The translations under genes were made by a program, and so were the position numbers. From assembly GCA_017997825.1 (NCBI GenBank), contig JAGOEH010000027.1, positions 1 through 25,890 of the forward strand: a stretch of 25,890 bases of DNA. Reading direction: 5' to 3'. Below, piece after piece: positions 1 through 7,723 of this stretch. The notes under the pieces are model-generated. The model searched no databases, was not told the DNA's origin, and saw only the letters and a program-made list of their open reading frames with translations. Each line of letters starts with the position of its first letter. Position 1 is the stretch's first letter. Source of the DNA: Candidatus Delongbacteria bacterium. GTDB taxonomy: Bacteria > JAGOEH01.

Positions 1-166
1 CCCCAATCCCGACCACGTCATGAGCCGGGGCTCCTATATGTTGAACCAAAGGTATAAATACTGTAGCAGGTGGCGGCATCGTCTCGATGGTGCAGTCTGC
101 ACTGAGCTCTTTTCCATCATCGGGATGGACTCCGCCATGAAAGGTAAATTTCCTGAACAATGACAT
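1..166 (-). CDS. rnfC: RnfC, electron transport complex subunit C (5' part only)
   Basis: The frame runs off the left edge, so only the first 55 residues are present. The translation begins MSLFRKFTFHGGVHPDDGKE and continues with a proline-rich PPPATVFIPL stretch and QHIGAPA. The pattern F-x-GG-hHP, then P-x-P, then IPL-x-QHIGAPA, is the conserved start of RnfC/RsxC, the peripheral NADH-binding, iron-sulfur subunit of the Rnf complex, which couples ferredoxin:NAD+ electron transfer to ion pumping at the inner membrane. The ATG at 166 is preceded by AGGAGG with 5 bases between, a near-ideal ribosome site, and lies behind a consensus promoter. As the first gene on this strand it probably leads an rnf operon that continues outside the window. 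NADH-quinone subunits of similar fold are unlikely because of the QHIGAPA motif. The [4Fe-4S] cysteine motifs are not visible here. Confidence 0.93.
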   Translation of the reverse strand, partial: MSLFRKFTFHGGVHPDDGKELSADCTIETMPPPATVFIPLVQHIGAPAHDVVGIG

Positions 167-249
167 CCGCTCCTCCTGGTTTACCGTTCGATAGGCTTTC
201 CATCAGTGAATCATTGTGATTTCCCGTTGTCGATAATAAAAGTTGAAAT

Positions 250-278
250 ATTATAATAAAGATCAATTGGATTGTCAA
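250..278 (-). promoter_or_regulatory. Perfect consensus sigma-70 promoter for rnfC
   Basis: On the minus strand TTGACA (278-273) is followed after exactly 17 bases by TATAAT (255-250). Both hexamers and the spacer match the housekeeping consensus. Transcription would begin near 243, giving a leader of about 77 bases before the rnfC ATG at 166. Confidence 0.82.
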
Positions 279-441
279 CATATAAAATTATATCCGGAAG
301 TCAGTAACCAGTCTATTTTGCTGAAAAGCCGTAACCAGTAAATCGTTCCCACCGGACGGGGATACCGACTGGACGTTTAAGGATTCCCTGCCAACTCGAA
401 TCGATTGTCCAGAGCCAATCCTTCGGCTTTTTCATCGAGAA

Positions 442-1173
442 TTGAATTTGTATCTAAATATTTTGGGTATTCCTTCCGATATTATCAATATGGAAATGAA
501 GGATAAAATTCAGGAATGGAATACCTGTTGGGGAGATGTATACAATCTGGAGCGGAAAAATCAGTATCGGGAATTTCTACTGAGGTTGTCCTATCTGGAT
601 ATTTTGGGCAGAACCCTGATCGATGTCGGATGCGGAATTAAATCCGTAATTGACCATCTGCCGTCCCATCGCCACAAAAAAGTATTTGTCGATTTGAGCT
701 CCGGAATCTACCAACGAAATCCGAGTTCTTCCCACGATACCTATATCCGGATGGATCTGCATCGCTTGACGGAAAACAACCATCGAGACTTCAAGCGATT
801 CATGAAAAAGCTGTATACCTTTCTGGGCGAAGAACGAGGGAACAGAGCCTCATCCGGTTTATTTCATAAATTGGGTTTTGTCGACAGCATTGTCTATTCC
901 GATATCCTTAACTATATTGATTATCGGAATGTGATGAGGGCGCTGTACAAAAATCTTCGTTCAGGGGGACGGAAGATTATTTTCAATAAGATCAATATGG
1001 GATTTCAGCATCTGCTTTCCCCATCCAGACCTAAAAGCAATTGGGAACTGCTTTGTTTTTTACAGCATGATCTAAGGATGGTGATCGAGTATCGGGAATC
1101 CTACCCGATCATCCGGGGAGATCCTCATTTAGCCGACCATGCGGTGTTTGTGATCATTGCCAAAAAAAAATAA
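442..1173 (+). CDS. Putative class I SAM-dependent methyltransferase-like protein
   Basis: A 243-residue cytoplasmic protein if the TTG at 442 is used. An ATG at 490 (residue 17) is an alternative, and neither has a convincing ribosome site. Residues 58-66 read TLIDVGCGI, the glycine-rich motif I of Rossmann-fold methyltransferases, with an acidic residue after the next strand (VFVDLS). Around residues 150-185 there is a DSIVYSDILNYIDY...LKNLRSGGRKIIF-like pattern, resembling motif IV followed by the L-x-x-GG-x-hhh post-motif of this superfamily. The substrate cannot be guessed. The gene stands alone and converges on the minus-strand sensory operon, with only 21 bases between the two stop codons and no obvious terminator there. 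The spacing between motifs is irregular, so it may be a divergent or inactive member. Confidence 0.66.
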   Translation: MNLYLNILGIPSDIINMEMKDKIQEWNTCWGDVYNLERKNQYREFLLRLSYLDILGRTLIDVGCGIKSVIDHLPSHRHKKVFVDLSSGIYQRNPSSSHDTYIRMDLHRLTENNHRDFKRFMKKLYTFLGEERGNRASSGLFHKLGFVDSIVYSDILNYIDYRNVMRALYKNLRSGGRKIIFNKINMGFQHLLSPSRPKSNWELLCFLQHDLRMVIEYRESYPIIRGDPHLADHAVFVIIAKKK

Positions 1174-1194
1174 TAAGAATCATGGCCTGAATCC

Positions 1195-1608
1195 TTAGGA
1201 TTGCGGTCTGGATTGAAGTAAATCCAGGGCCATCTGGATAGTATTGGTCAATTCCTGCTCACTCCAGGGTTTAAGGATACAGTGCAGCAGATTGGCCTCC
1301 TGTCTGGCCCGATCAATAGCCTGCTCATCGGCCTGTCCGGTCAGCATGACATTGATGATGTGAGGATACATGCGATGGATCCGGCACAGGAATTCATCCC
1401 CTTTGATACCGGGCATCAGCCAGTCTGAAACAATGATAATAATGTCTGAGCCTTCTGTTTTCAGCTCTTCAATAATCTCGAAGGCATCGATTGCATTATC
1501 CGCTACTTCGTATCGGAACAGATCACCGAATTTTTCTTTCAGCTGGGTTTTCAAACTGCTCAGGATAATCTCTTCATCATCGACACATAAAATTACTCTT
1601 TTTCTCAT
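1195..1608 (-). CDS. Stand-alone CheY-like response regulator receiver
   Basis: A 137-residue single receiver domain with no output domain. From the ATG at 1608 the key residues are the acidic pair D10/D11, phosphoacceptor D62 (in SDWLMPG), T90 (in LTGQ) and K113 (in LKPW), a complete active site. An ATG two codons earlier (1614) lies directly against AAAGGG. The ATG at 1608 has AAGGG at the proper 6-base spacing and is preferred. With this start every catalytic position has the same residue number as in the receiver of the kinase gene at 6268-7545, and about half of the first 30 residues are identical, so the two receivers are paralogous. It is last in the five-gene operon, 16 bases after the membrane kinase stop, and is presumably phosphorylated by that kinase. 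With no DNA-binding or enzymatic domain it must act through protein contacts or as a relay. Confidence 0.93.
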   Translation of the reverse strand: MRKRVILCVDDEEIILSSLKTQLKEKFGDLFRYEVADNAIDAFEIIEELKTEGSDIIIIVSDWLMPGIKGDEFLCRIHRMYPHIINVMLTGQADEQAIDRARQEANLLHCILKPWSEQELTNTIQMALDLLQSRPQS

Positions 1609-1614
1609 CGGCAT

Positions 1615-1620
1615 CCCTTT
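1615..1620 (-). promoter_or_regulatory. Ribosome binding site deciding the receiver start
   Basis: AAAGGG on the minus strand abuts the first ATG (1614) with no spacer but sits 6 bases from the second ATG (1608), which argues for the shorter protein. Confidence 0.55.
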
Positions 1621-1624
1621 CGAT

Positions 1625-3406
1625 TCAGGTTGATGAATGATATGGATCCGTCAATCTGGGCAGATAAACATGGAATGTGGTCCGCCCGGGGTCGGTCTCG
1701 AACTGAATCCGGCCGTTGTGCTTATCGATGATTTTTTTTACGATATCCAGACCCAATCCGCTACCCTCTCCCTGGCTTTTGGTGGTGAAAAAGGGCAGAA
1801 ATATTTTTTCCCGGATCGATTCCGGAATCCCTTTGCCGCTGTCGGTAATGCTGATCCGGATCAGCGGATTCTCATCGCAGACCTCAATCTCGAGCTTTCC
1901 ATGATAATCCATGGCTTGTAATGCATTGTGGATTAGGTTGGTCCATACCTGATTCAGTTCATCCGGATAACACCAGATGGAAGGAATTTCACTGTAATGG
2001 CGAAAAACCTCAATGTTGTGCTTGATTTGGTTATGGTACAGGGTGAGTACGGTTTCTATCCCGTCAATAATTCCGGCTTGGACCATGGATCCGGATTGAT
2101 CGTAACGGGCATAGCTTTTAAGAGCAAAAACTACTTTGGAAGCCCGTTCGGTGGCGATCATGATATTACGGGCACTTTTCTGTAGGCCGGAAATCTTGTA
2201 AGCCATCTGAAGAATAGCGGTGGATTGAGGATTACTCAGGGAGGGATACCAGTTTTCCGGACACTGATAGATTCCCATATCGATCAGGTTATCGGCCAGG
2301 GTTTCGGTATGGGGGATCTGATGACGTTCAAGTTCTTGAATCATGGTTCTTTTCCGTTGACGTTCATCTTTGGTGGAGATGGGTTTATTCGATTCTCCGG
2401 CTGCCCGGAGAATATCCATAAACAGTTCATGTTCGGACGGAGTGAGGCGGCAGAAAAACTCCGGTAACCGCATCAGGATCTGTTCCAACGATTTGATGAT
2501 GTTTTCCACTGAGGAACGGATCGCCCCCAATGGGGTATTGACTTCATGGGCAACTCCGGCGACCAGATGACCCAGGGCGGCCATTTTTTCCGATTCGATC
2601 AATTGAGCCTGTGTTAATTTCAAACGGGACAGCGTTTCACTCAACTCTTCCGTCCTCTGCCGGAGAGCCTCGGTGGCTCGATCCCGCTCCTCTTCCTTCA
2701 ACTGGATCGTCGTCATCATATTGTTGAAACCGTCGTATAAAATCCCGATTTCATCCGTTCCGAGTTTGTTGACCCGATAGGAGTAGTCGCCTTTTTCGGA
2801 AATTTGATTGGTGATCTCTGCCAGCTTCAGAATAGGCCGGGATACGAAACCCTGCAGCCGGACACTGACCAGATAGGTCAACACAATCAGAATCACCAAG
2901 AGTAACATCATCCCGCGAATATAATTGGCGATTTTCTTGTCCAGGATCGAGGTCGAGGCATTGATATAAATGGTGCCTTTAATTTCTCCGTTATACTGGA
3001 TCGGCAGGAAAACATGGAGCTGGTTGTGGACAAAGTAACTGGAATCACGGCCGGCCGGGAGGCGGGGAACGGGTGAATCAATCGGGTCTTTGTTGAATTC
3101 GGCGAAAATCCGGTTCTGTCCATCGAATACAACGCCACGGGTGATATAGGGAATAGCCTGTAGTTTGTCCAATATCTCCTGGACTCCGGTTCGATACTGA
3201 AAATCCAGCGGAGGAGCACAAAACTCCGCCAATAATCGGGTATTAAGGGTGGTGCTGTTAATCATCTCATTTCGGAAGTTTTTAATGTCACTGATAATTA
3301 CAAAGGAGAATCCGCCCACAATCGAAAAAATCGATGATGAGAGAGCAATGATTAAAAGTTTATGACGGATTGAAATATCATGGATGCGAAGCCGGCTGAG
3401 TCTCAT
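1625..3406 (-). CDS. Membrane sensor histidine kinase with CHASE8-like periplasmic domain
   Basis: 593 residues. A transmembrane segment at about 17-39 and another at 165-182 bracket a periplasmic domain of about 125 residues. Its FRNEM (44-48), then RLLAEFCAPPLDF (57-69) and a GVVFDGQNRIFAEF element (91-104) fit the CHASE8 pattern of YfiN-type sensors. HAMP (about 183-236) and a coiled coil (235-275) follow. The H-box is GHLVAGVAHEVNTPLGA with phospho-acceptor H287, the N-box is around N494, G1 is DSGKG (522-526), the F-box is FLPFFTTK, and G2 is GSGLGL (548-553). About 207 residues separate H287 from the N-box, well above the usual 110-120, because of a helical insertion at roughly 315-400. 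I recall this long-insert subclass from other bacterial kinases. The gene starts 19 bases after the TonB receptor stop. It probably autophosphorylates in response to the periplasmic YfiR-like protein and passes phosphate to the receiver downstream. Confidence 0.95.
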   Translation of the reverse strand: MRLSRLRIHDISIRHKLLIIALSSSIFSIVGGFSFVIISDIKNFRNEMINSTTLNTRLLAEFCAPPLDFQYRTGVQEILDKLQAIPYITRGVVFDGQNRIFAEFNKDPIDSPVPRLPAGRDSSYFVHNQLHVFLPIQYNGEIKGTIYINASTSILDKKIANYIRGMMLLLVILIVLTYLVSVRLQGFVSRPILKLAEITNQISEKGDYSYRVNKLGTDEIGILYDGFNNMMTTIQLKEEERDRATEALRQRTEELSETLSRLKLTQAQLIESEKMAALGHLVAGVAHEVNTPLGAIRSSVENIIKSLEQILMRLPEFFCRLTPSEHELFMDILRAAGESNKPISTKDERQRKRTMIQELERHQIPHTETLADNLIDMGIYQCPENWYPSLSNPQSTAILQMAYKISGLQKSARNIMIATERASKVVFALKSYARYDQSGSMVQAGIIDGIETVLTLYHNQIKHNIEVFRHYSEIPSIWCYPDELNQVWTNLIHNALQAMDYHGKLEIEVCDENPLIRISITDSGKGIPESIREKIFLPFFTTKSQGEGSGLGLDIVKKIIDKHNGRIQFETDPGRTTFHVYLPRLTDPYHSST

Positions 3407-3425
3407 GGTTTTTTCCGTTTCAAAG

Positions 3426-5702
3426 TCAATACGTGATCTGAATCCCGAAATACCAGGACCGGTATATATTATCCGTGAAAGCGTATTCGCGGTGTTTTCC
3501 GATCAGATTCCGCAGGGAACCGTAAAGGGTGATGGCATCATTCCATCGATAGGAAAGTTTCATATTGATCTGCATCGAACTGGGGATGGTCTGAGTGATT
3601 TTCTGATCGAATACAATACCCTCCAGGACCTGTTTTTGGATATAGTAAGCATTGGTATTGAAATGGAGGTTGGGGCGGAAGGCATAGTGAATCCATAGTC
3701 CGCCGACATACTCGGGGGTGGTGGATACCGGGACATTGGTAATCTCTTCCATGATCAGACTATCAATATGAGTCGAATCCACCGGTTTCCCTTCATAACG
3801 GAAATTGGTCAGATAGTGTTCTTTAAGCTTATCCCGGTCAAAGTGCTGAGCGCTGTGCTGAACCATTCCATGAAATCGAAGTGTCAAACGGCTGTTGGGA
3901 GAGTATTCCAGATTGAATCCAAATCCTTCCAGACTTGAATAATAACTGTTGTTGTTGCGGTATTTGATTTCATAGATCATCATCGGAATGGGATAAGTGG
4001 TGGTATCTCGATTGATGTTCAGGATTGCCAGATCGACGTTGTTAAGCAGAAAGGATTTGAAAAGCTCAAAATCTGCAAAAACATTCTTGATGATCTTGGT
4101 TCGCCAGCCGATTTCACCGGTATAATTGGAGAGATAGTCGATATTGGTATTGGATGAGAACTTGATATTAGCCGGTTCATAGTGATCATGCCCTTTTTCC
4201 ATCCAGATGGGGACATTGACGCTCTGGTTGATGTAAGAATCAAGCATGAAAGGAGCCCGATCGGCTTTGGAAAGTACGATCCGGGCAACATTATCCTTAC
4301 TGTCCCTGAAGATTGCTCCCAATTGAGCCATAATGGAGAGTTTGTCATTCAGGTCATAGTGTTCAATCCGGAAGGCGGATATCAGGCGGAGTGAAAGCAC
4401 CGGGCGGTAATCGGCATAAAATATCCCGGCCATAGAACGGATCGATTTGGAATTATTCGGGATCTGACGATCCGATTCAAAATCAAGTCCGAATCCGTCA
4501 CTTAGCAGGACGCTGTGATAGTTGATCTGCTGGATATTAAACCCGGAGCGCAGGTCCAATTTGGGAAAATGCCGGTCATATTCAACCAGCATATTGGCAA
4601 TGGTATACTTGTATCGGTTCCAATAATAATTATTATTATGCTGTCCATTGTTAAGACTCAATTGGGTGTTCAGATTCTTGTGCTTGGCTTTCAAATCGAT
4701 GTACCCGCTGTGGCAGTCGTATTCGGAGAGGGGGGTGACGAAATTATTATAAAAGAAGCGCTGGCTGTAAGATTTCTGATAACCGGCACTCAGATCCAGG
4801 GCGCTTTCCAAAGAAAACTGATGGTTAAAAAAGAGATTCAATCCCATTTTTTGTTGGGCATGATTCTGATCATACTCTGCATCCAGGTAGGATTCTTTAA
4901 CGGTGACCGGATGGTTTGAAGTCTCATCAAATCCAAGTATCATCATGCTTTGGAGGTCATCATAATCGGCATAGCGCTTCTGAAACCAATCGTAGTATTG
5001 CGTTTCGATTCGATCCAGGTTTTTGTAATTCCCGGATAAAGTGAGTTGAGTATGATTACTCCAATTGTAATTCATTTTATGGTTCAATTCGATATAATTC
5101 TGGTTCCCGGCCATAGCATGGGTTGTCAGGTTCAATCCGGGCTGTTGATTGTGATTGGTAATGATGTTGATGACGCCGGCGCAAGCGTTGGGGCCATAGA
5201 TGGCAGCAGCCGGCCCCCGAACGACTTCGATCCGTTCGATATCGCACCAGTCAATCGGGAGAGCCTCCCAGAAGGTACCCCCTGAAAAATAATCATAGAC
5301 GACCCGATAATCGATCATGACCAGGGTAATGGAATTGTTGGGGAGAGGAAACATAAAATTCCGGGTGGCTTCATCAAAACCCCGTATATGAACATCATAG
5401 TTCCCCGGAGTCTGTTCACGGACAATCATACCCTGGGCCAACCGGAGGGCTTCCGGTATCGAGGTTGCGCCGGAATTGATGATGTCGTCACGGGTGATTA
5501 TGGATACCGATAAGGGAGCCTCAAACAGATCCTCAGGTTTTTTGGATGCCGTCGTTACCACGTTGATTTTGAGGAGTTCCTCCAATGACATGTCGGAATA
5601 GATATCATTCTGCTGGGCATGGAGCGGTTGGATCGATCCGGAATGAATCAACAGCAGACTGACCAACACAATAGAAAAAGGAATGAATCGATGAGGTTTC
5701 AT
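3426..5702 (-). CDS. TonB-dependent outer-membrane receptor
   Basis: 758 residues from the ATG at 5702. That ATG has AGGA six bases upstream and gives a clean signal peptide (MKPHRFIPF, hydrophobic core, then LHAQQ). An in-frame ATG at 5717 overlaps the upstream stop codon but has a poorer site. After the signal comes a VVTTASKK stretch, where many receptors begin their plug, then the plug domain to about residue 185 with IRGF and the signature IERIEVVRGPAAAIYGPNA followed by GVINIIT. The rest is rich in alternating aromatic strands, and the protein ends in ...WYFGIQITY, a typical barrel C-terminus with terminal aromatic. Such proteins import siderophores, cobalamin, glycans or other ligands using TonB energy, or signal ligand binding. 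There is no extra N-terminal signalling (STN) domain. Its place between a YfiR-like gene and a sensor kinase suggests a sensory rather than purely nutritional job. The ligand is unknown. Confidence 0.95.
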   Translation of the reverse strand: MKPHRFIPFSIVLVSLLLIHSGSIQPLHAQQNDIYSDMSLEELLKINVVTTASKKPEDLFEAPLSVSIITRDDIINSGATSIPEALRLAQGMIVREQTPGNYDVHIRGFDEATRNFMFPLPNNSITLVMIDYRVVYDYFSGGTFWEALPIDWCDIERIEVVRGPAAAIYGPNACAGVINIITNHNQQPGLNLTTHAMAGNQNYIELNHKMNYNWSNHTQLTLSGNYKNLDRIETQYYDWFQKRYADYDDLQSMMILGFDETSNHPVTVKESYLDAEYDQNHAQQKMGLNLFFNHQFSLESALDLSAGYQKSYSQRFFYNNFVTPLSEYDCHSGYIDLKAKHKNLNTQLSLNNGQHNNNYYWNRYKYTIANMLVEYDRHFPKLDLRSGFNIQQINYHSVLLSDGFGLDFESDRQIPNNSKSIRSMAGIFYADYRPVLSLRLISAFRIEHYDLNDKLSIMAQLGAIFRDSKDNVARIVLSKADRAPFMLDSYINQSVNVPIWMEKGHDHYEPANIKFSSNTNIDYLSNYTGEIGWRTKIIKNVFADFELFKSFLLNNVDLAILNINRDTTTYPIPMMIYEIKYRNNNSYYSSLEGFGFNLEYSPNSRLTLRFHGMVQHSAQHFDRDKLKEHYLTNFRYEGKPVDSTHIDSLIMEEITNVPVSTTPEYVGGLWIHYAFRPNLHFNTNAYYIQKQVLEGIVFDQKITQTIPSSMQINMKLSYRWNDAITLYGSLRNLIGKHREYAFTDNIYRSWYFGIQITY

Positions 5703-5713
5703 TACGATTCCTG

Positions 5714-6271
5714 TCATTTGAGTAGTTTGACGAATTTCATCAATCCGGCGGATAAATCATGGCCTTCACTGATCAGCGAGGTCATATTCACCATCAAACG
5801 CGGATAATTATTTTCCAGACCTACTGTGATCGAAACATCCCCTTTGACGGCATAAGTGGCAATACCGGCAATGGAGAGTTTTTTGTATTTTTTACACAGG
5901 TGAGCCTGATCCTCCATCCCCGGCATAAAGTAAACCACATCGCTGTTCAAAATGGTTTGCTCCAGCATCTCCGATGTGACAGCACTGGTTTCGATCGAGG
6001 AACTCCGGAAGGCGGACTCCAATTCCTTTTTTACGGTTTTGGTCTTATCATCAAAAACAATCAATACCCGGATCGGATTCTTTCCTTGCAGGGAATTGTC
6101 ATATTTAAACATTTTCGAGAAGGTGGCGGCTTGAATACGGAGTGGGATCGGCATTTCCTGAGCCGACATGGCCGGCTGGATTCCGCAGGTGTAAAGCCAG
6201 ATCAATACCATCCACAAGGTGAATGAATGAGGATAGGGGAGAGGGGAAATACCGAATCGTTTGGTGATCAT
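5714..6271 (-). CDS. YfiR-like (DUF4154) periplasmic protein
   Basis: 185 residues. A signal peptide spans about residues 15-37 (FTLWMVLIWLYTCG...AMSAQE). The mature part has the YfiR/DUF4154 outline: an N-terminal helix (IQAATFSKMFKY), a NPIRVLIVFDD strand matching the family's 'fricVlG' region, a middle DVVYFMPGM segment, SIAGIATYAVKGDVSITVGLENNYPRL split over 133-159, and the diagnostic end MVNMTSLISEGHDLSAGLMKF. P. aeruginosa YfiR is a periplasmic inhibitor that binds the CHASE8 domain of the cyclase YfiN. Here a CHASE8-like kinase is two genes downstream. The mature protein has one cysteine (C126), so the disulfides of P. aeruginosa YfiR are absent. The start overlaps the upstream kinase stop in ATGA, and its own stop overlaps the upstream ATG (5717) of the receptor frame. 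The family assignment is by pattern, not a search. Confidence 0.8.
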   Translation of the reverse strand: MITKRFGISPLPYPHSFTLWMVLIWLYTCGIQPAMSAQEMPIPLRIQAATFSKMFKYDNSLQGKNPIRVLIVFDDKTKTVKKELESAFRSSSIETSAVTSEMLEQTILNSDVVYFMPGMEDQAHLCKKYKKLSIAGIATYAVKGDVSITVGLENNYPRLMVNMTSLISEGHDLSAGLMKFVKLLK

Positions 6272-7545
6272 GAGAGAATGGTTGTTGGATAGGGAAGGGT
6301 GAAGTGGAACGTTGACCCTTGTTTTAATTGGCTTTCCACCCAGATTTTCCCACGGTTTTTCTCAATGAATTCCTTGCAGAGAATCAACCCCAGACCCGTT
6401 CCCTGTTCCTGTGCCGTACCCAGGGTGGAATGATGGACCTCGATTTTAAAAAGTTTATCAAGATCCTCCGATCTGATCCCGATTCCTGTATCGCTGATGC
6501 TGACTTGTTCCCAATCGGAACAGGATTGTGATCGGATCAATACCTTGCCCCCATCCGGTGTGAATTTCAGAGCATTGGAAACTAGATTGCGGATGACAGC
6601 CTTGGTCATGTTGGGATCGGCATGGACACGGACCGAAGGATCGATTTGATTGTCCACCGTGATGTTCTTGCTGATCGCTTTGGCATTCAGCAAAAATACA
6701 GTTTCATCCACGGCCCGGATTAATTCAAATGATTCCGGATTGAGATGGATCCGACCGGTCTGTATTCGTGACCATTCCAGCAAGTTTTCCAATAGCGTAT
6801 ACCCATGCCGGGATGATTGATGAATCATCTGAACAATATCCAGAATATCGTCTTTGGAATAATCATCCAGGCCTTCTACCAACAGTTCTGAAAAATTGAT
6901 CAGGGCACCGAAGGGGTTTTTTAAATCATGAGCAATAATGGAGAAAAATTTATCTTTGGTGGCATTGAGTTCCCGAAGCTGTTGCTCGCTGGCTTGTAGT
7001 CGGCGTTCCTTTTCCTTCCGTTCCGCAATCTCGATTTCCAGTTGCCGGAGGCTTCGGTTCAGTTCATTGGTCCGCTCGATTACCTTCTGCTCCAATGATG
7101 CATTCAGTTCTTCCAGTTCCTGATTCTGTTTGAGGATGGTACGGGATTGATAGTAGCTTCGGATGGCTTCCGTTACCGTCAAATACAAATCCTCTTCTTC
7201 CCATGGCTTGGCGATATAGCGATATAATGTGGCGAAATTGACGACCTTACCGATGGCGTCAATGCTGGCCTGCCCGGTTAAAAGGATATTCAGAGTCTCC
7301 GGTTTGATCTGATGAATTCTGATGAGTAGTTCGTCACCACGCATCCCCGGCATGATATAGTCGCAGATGACGACCGGAATTTCATGCTTTTCCTGAATCA
7401 GAGCGGCAAATAAATCCAGAGCTTCTTCGGCGGTTTCCGCCATTTCAAATATAAAACGATCTTCCAGACGAAGCTTGAGTTGCTTTTTTAATTCTTCCAG
7501 TATGAATTTTTCATCATCAATACATAATATAATCGGTTTTATCAT
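6268..7545 (-). CDS. Cytoplasmic receiver-histidine kinase fusion
   Basis: 425 residues with no membrane segment. An N-terminal receiver (1-130) has D10/D11, phosphoacceptor D62 (CDYIMPG), T90 and K113 (AKPW). A coiled coil follows at about 135-195. The HisKA domain has SIIAHDLKNPFGAL with H206, and the HATPase domain has its N-box around N320/N324, G1 DTGIGI (352-357) and G2 GTGLGL (382-387). It is the first gene of the operon, 50-80 bases behind a good promoter, and its stop overlaps the YfiR-like start in ATGA, so the two are translationally coupled. A receiver ahead of a kinase domain means phosphorylation of the receiver can control kinase activity, a way to chain two kinases. Its receiver is a paralogue of the stand-alone one at the end of the operon. 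No DNA-binding output is encoded in the operon. Confidence 0.95.
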   Translation of the reverse strand: MIKPIILCIDDEKFILEELKKQLKLRLEDRFIFEMAETAEEALDLFAALIQEKHEIPVVICDYIMPGMRGDELLIRIHQIKPETLNILLTGQASIDAIGKVVNFATLYRYIAKPWEEEDLYLTVTEAIRSYYQSRTILKQNQELEELNASLEQKVIERTNELNRSLRQLEIEIAERKEKERRLQASEQQLRELNATKDKFFSIIAHDLKNPFGALINFSELLVEGLDDYSKDDILDIVQMIHQSSRHGYTLLENLLEWSRIQTGRIHLNPESFELIRAVDETVFLLNAKAISKNITVDNQIDPSVRVHADPNMTKAVIRNLVSNALKFTPDGGKVLIRSQSCSDWEQVSISDTGIGIRSEDLDKLFKIEVHHSTLGTAQEQGTGLGLILCKEFIEKNRGKIWVESQLKQGSTFHFTLPYPTTILS

Positions 7546-7601
7546 CGTGGATATCCTGCTGTGCTCTGGTTCACACTACCATCAAACCGTGCCGGTCGAT
7601 G

Positions 7602-7631
7602 AGAATATACTATTCTATCCCGGTTTGTCAA
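7602..7631 (-). promoter_or_regulatory. Promoter of the five-gene sensory operon
   Basis: On the minus strand TTGACA (7631-7626) is followed by overlapping -10 candidates: TATATT (7609-7604, 16-base spacer) or TATTCT (7607-7602, 18-base spacer). The start of transcription would be near 7597, about 50 bases before the ATG at 7545. No other good promoter was seen inside the operon. Confidence 0.7.
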
Positions 7632-7723
7632 TCTGTTTTTCTGTCAGACCGGATTCCGCACCAGGTGTTATGAAATTCCAATTGACTTTTTTATAGTATT
7701 ATACGCTGTAATTTTAAAAACGA

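Noticed and set aside
304-339. Direct repeat GTAACCAGT at 304-312 and 331-339 upstream of the first methyltransferase-like gene
   Set aside because: Two nine-base copies 27 bases apart, with no promoter in register. It could be an activator site but is too little to claim.
412-434. AGCC-N8-GGCT followed by a T-run just before the TTG at 442
   Set aside because: The stem has only four pairs, too weak for a terminator or attenuator without other evidence.
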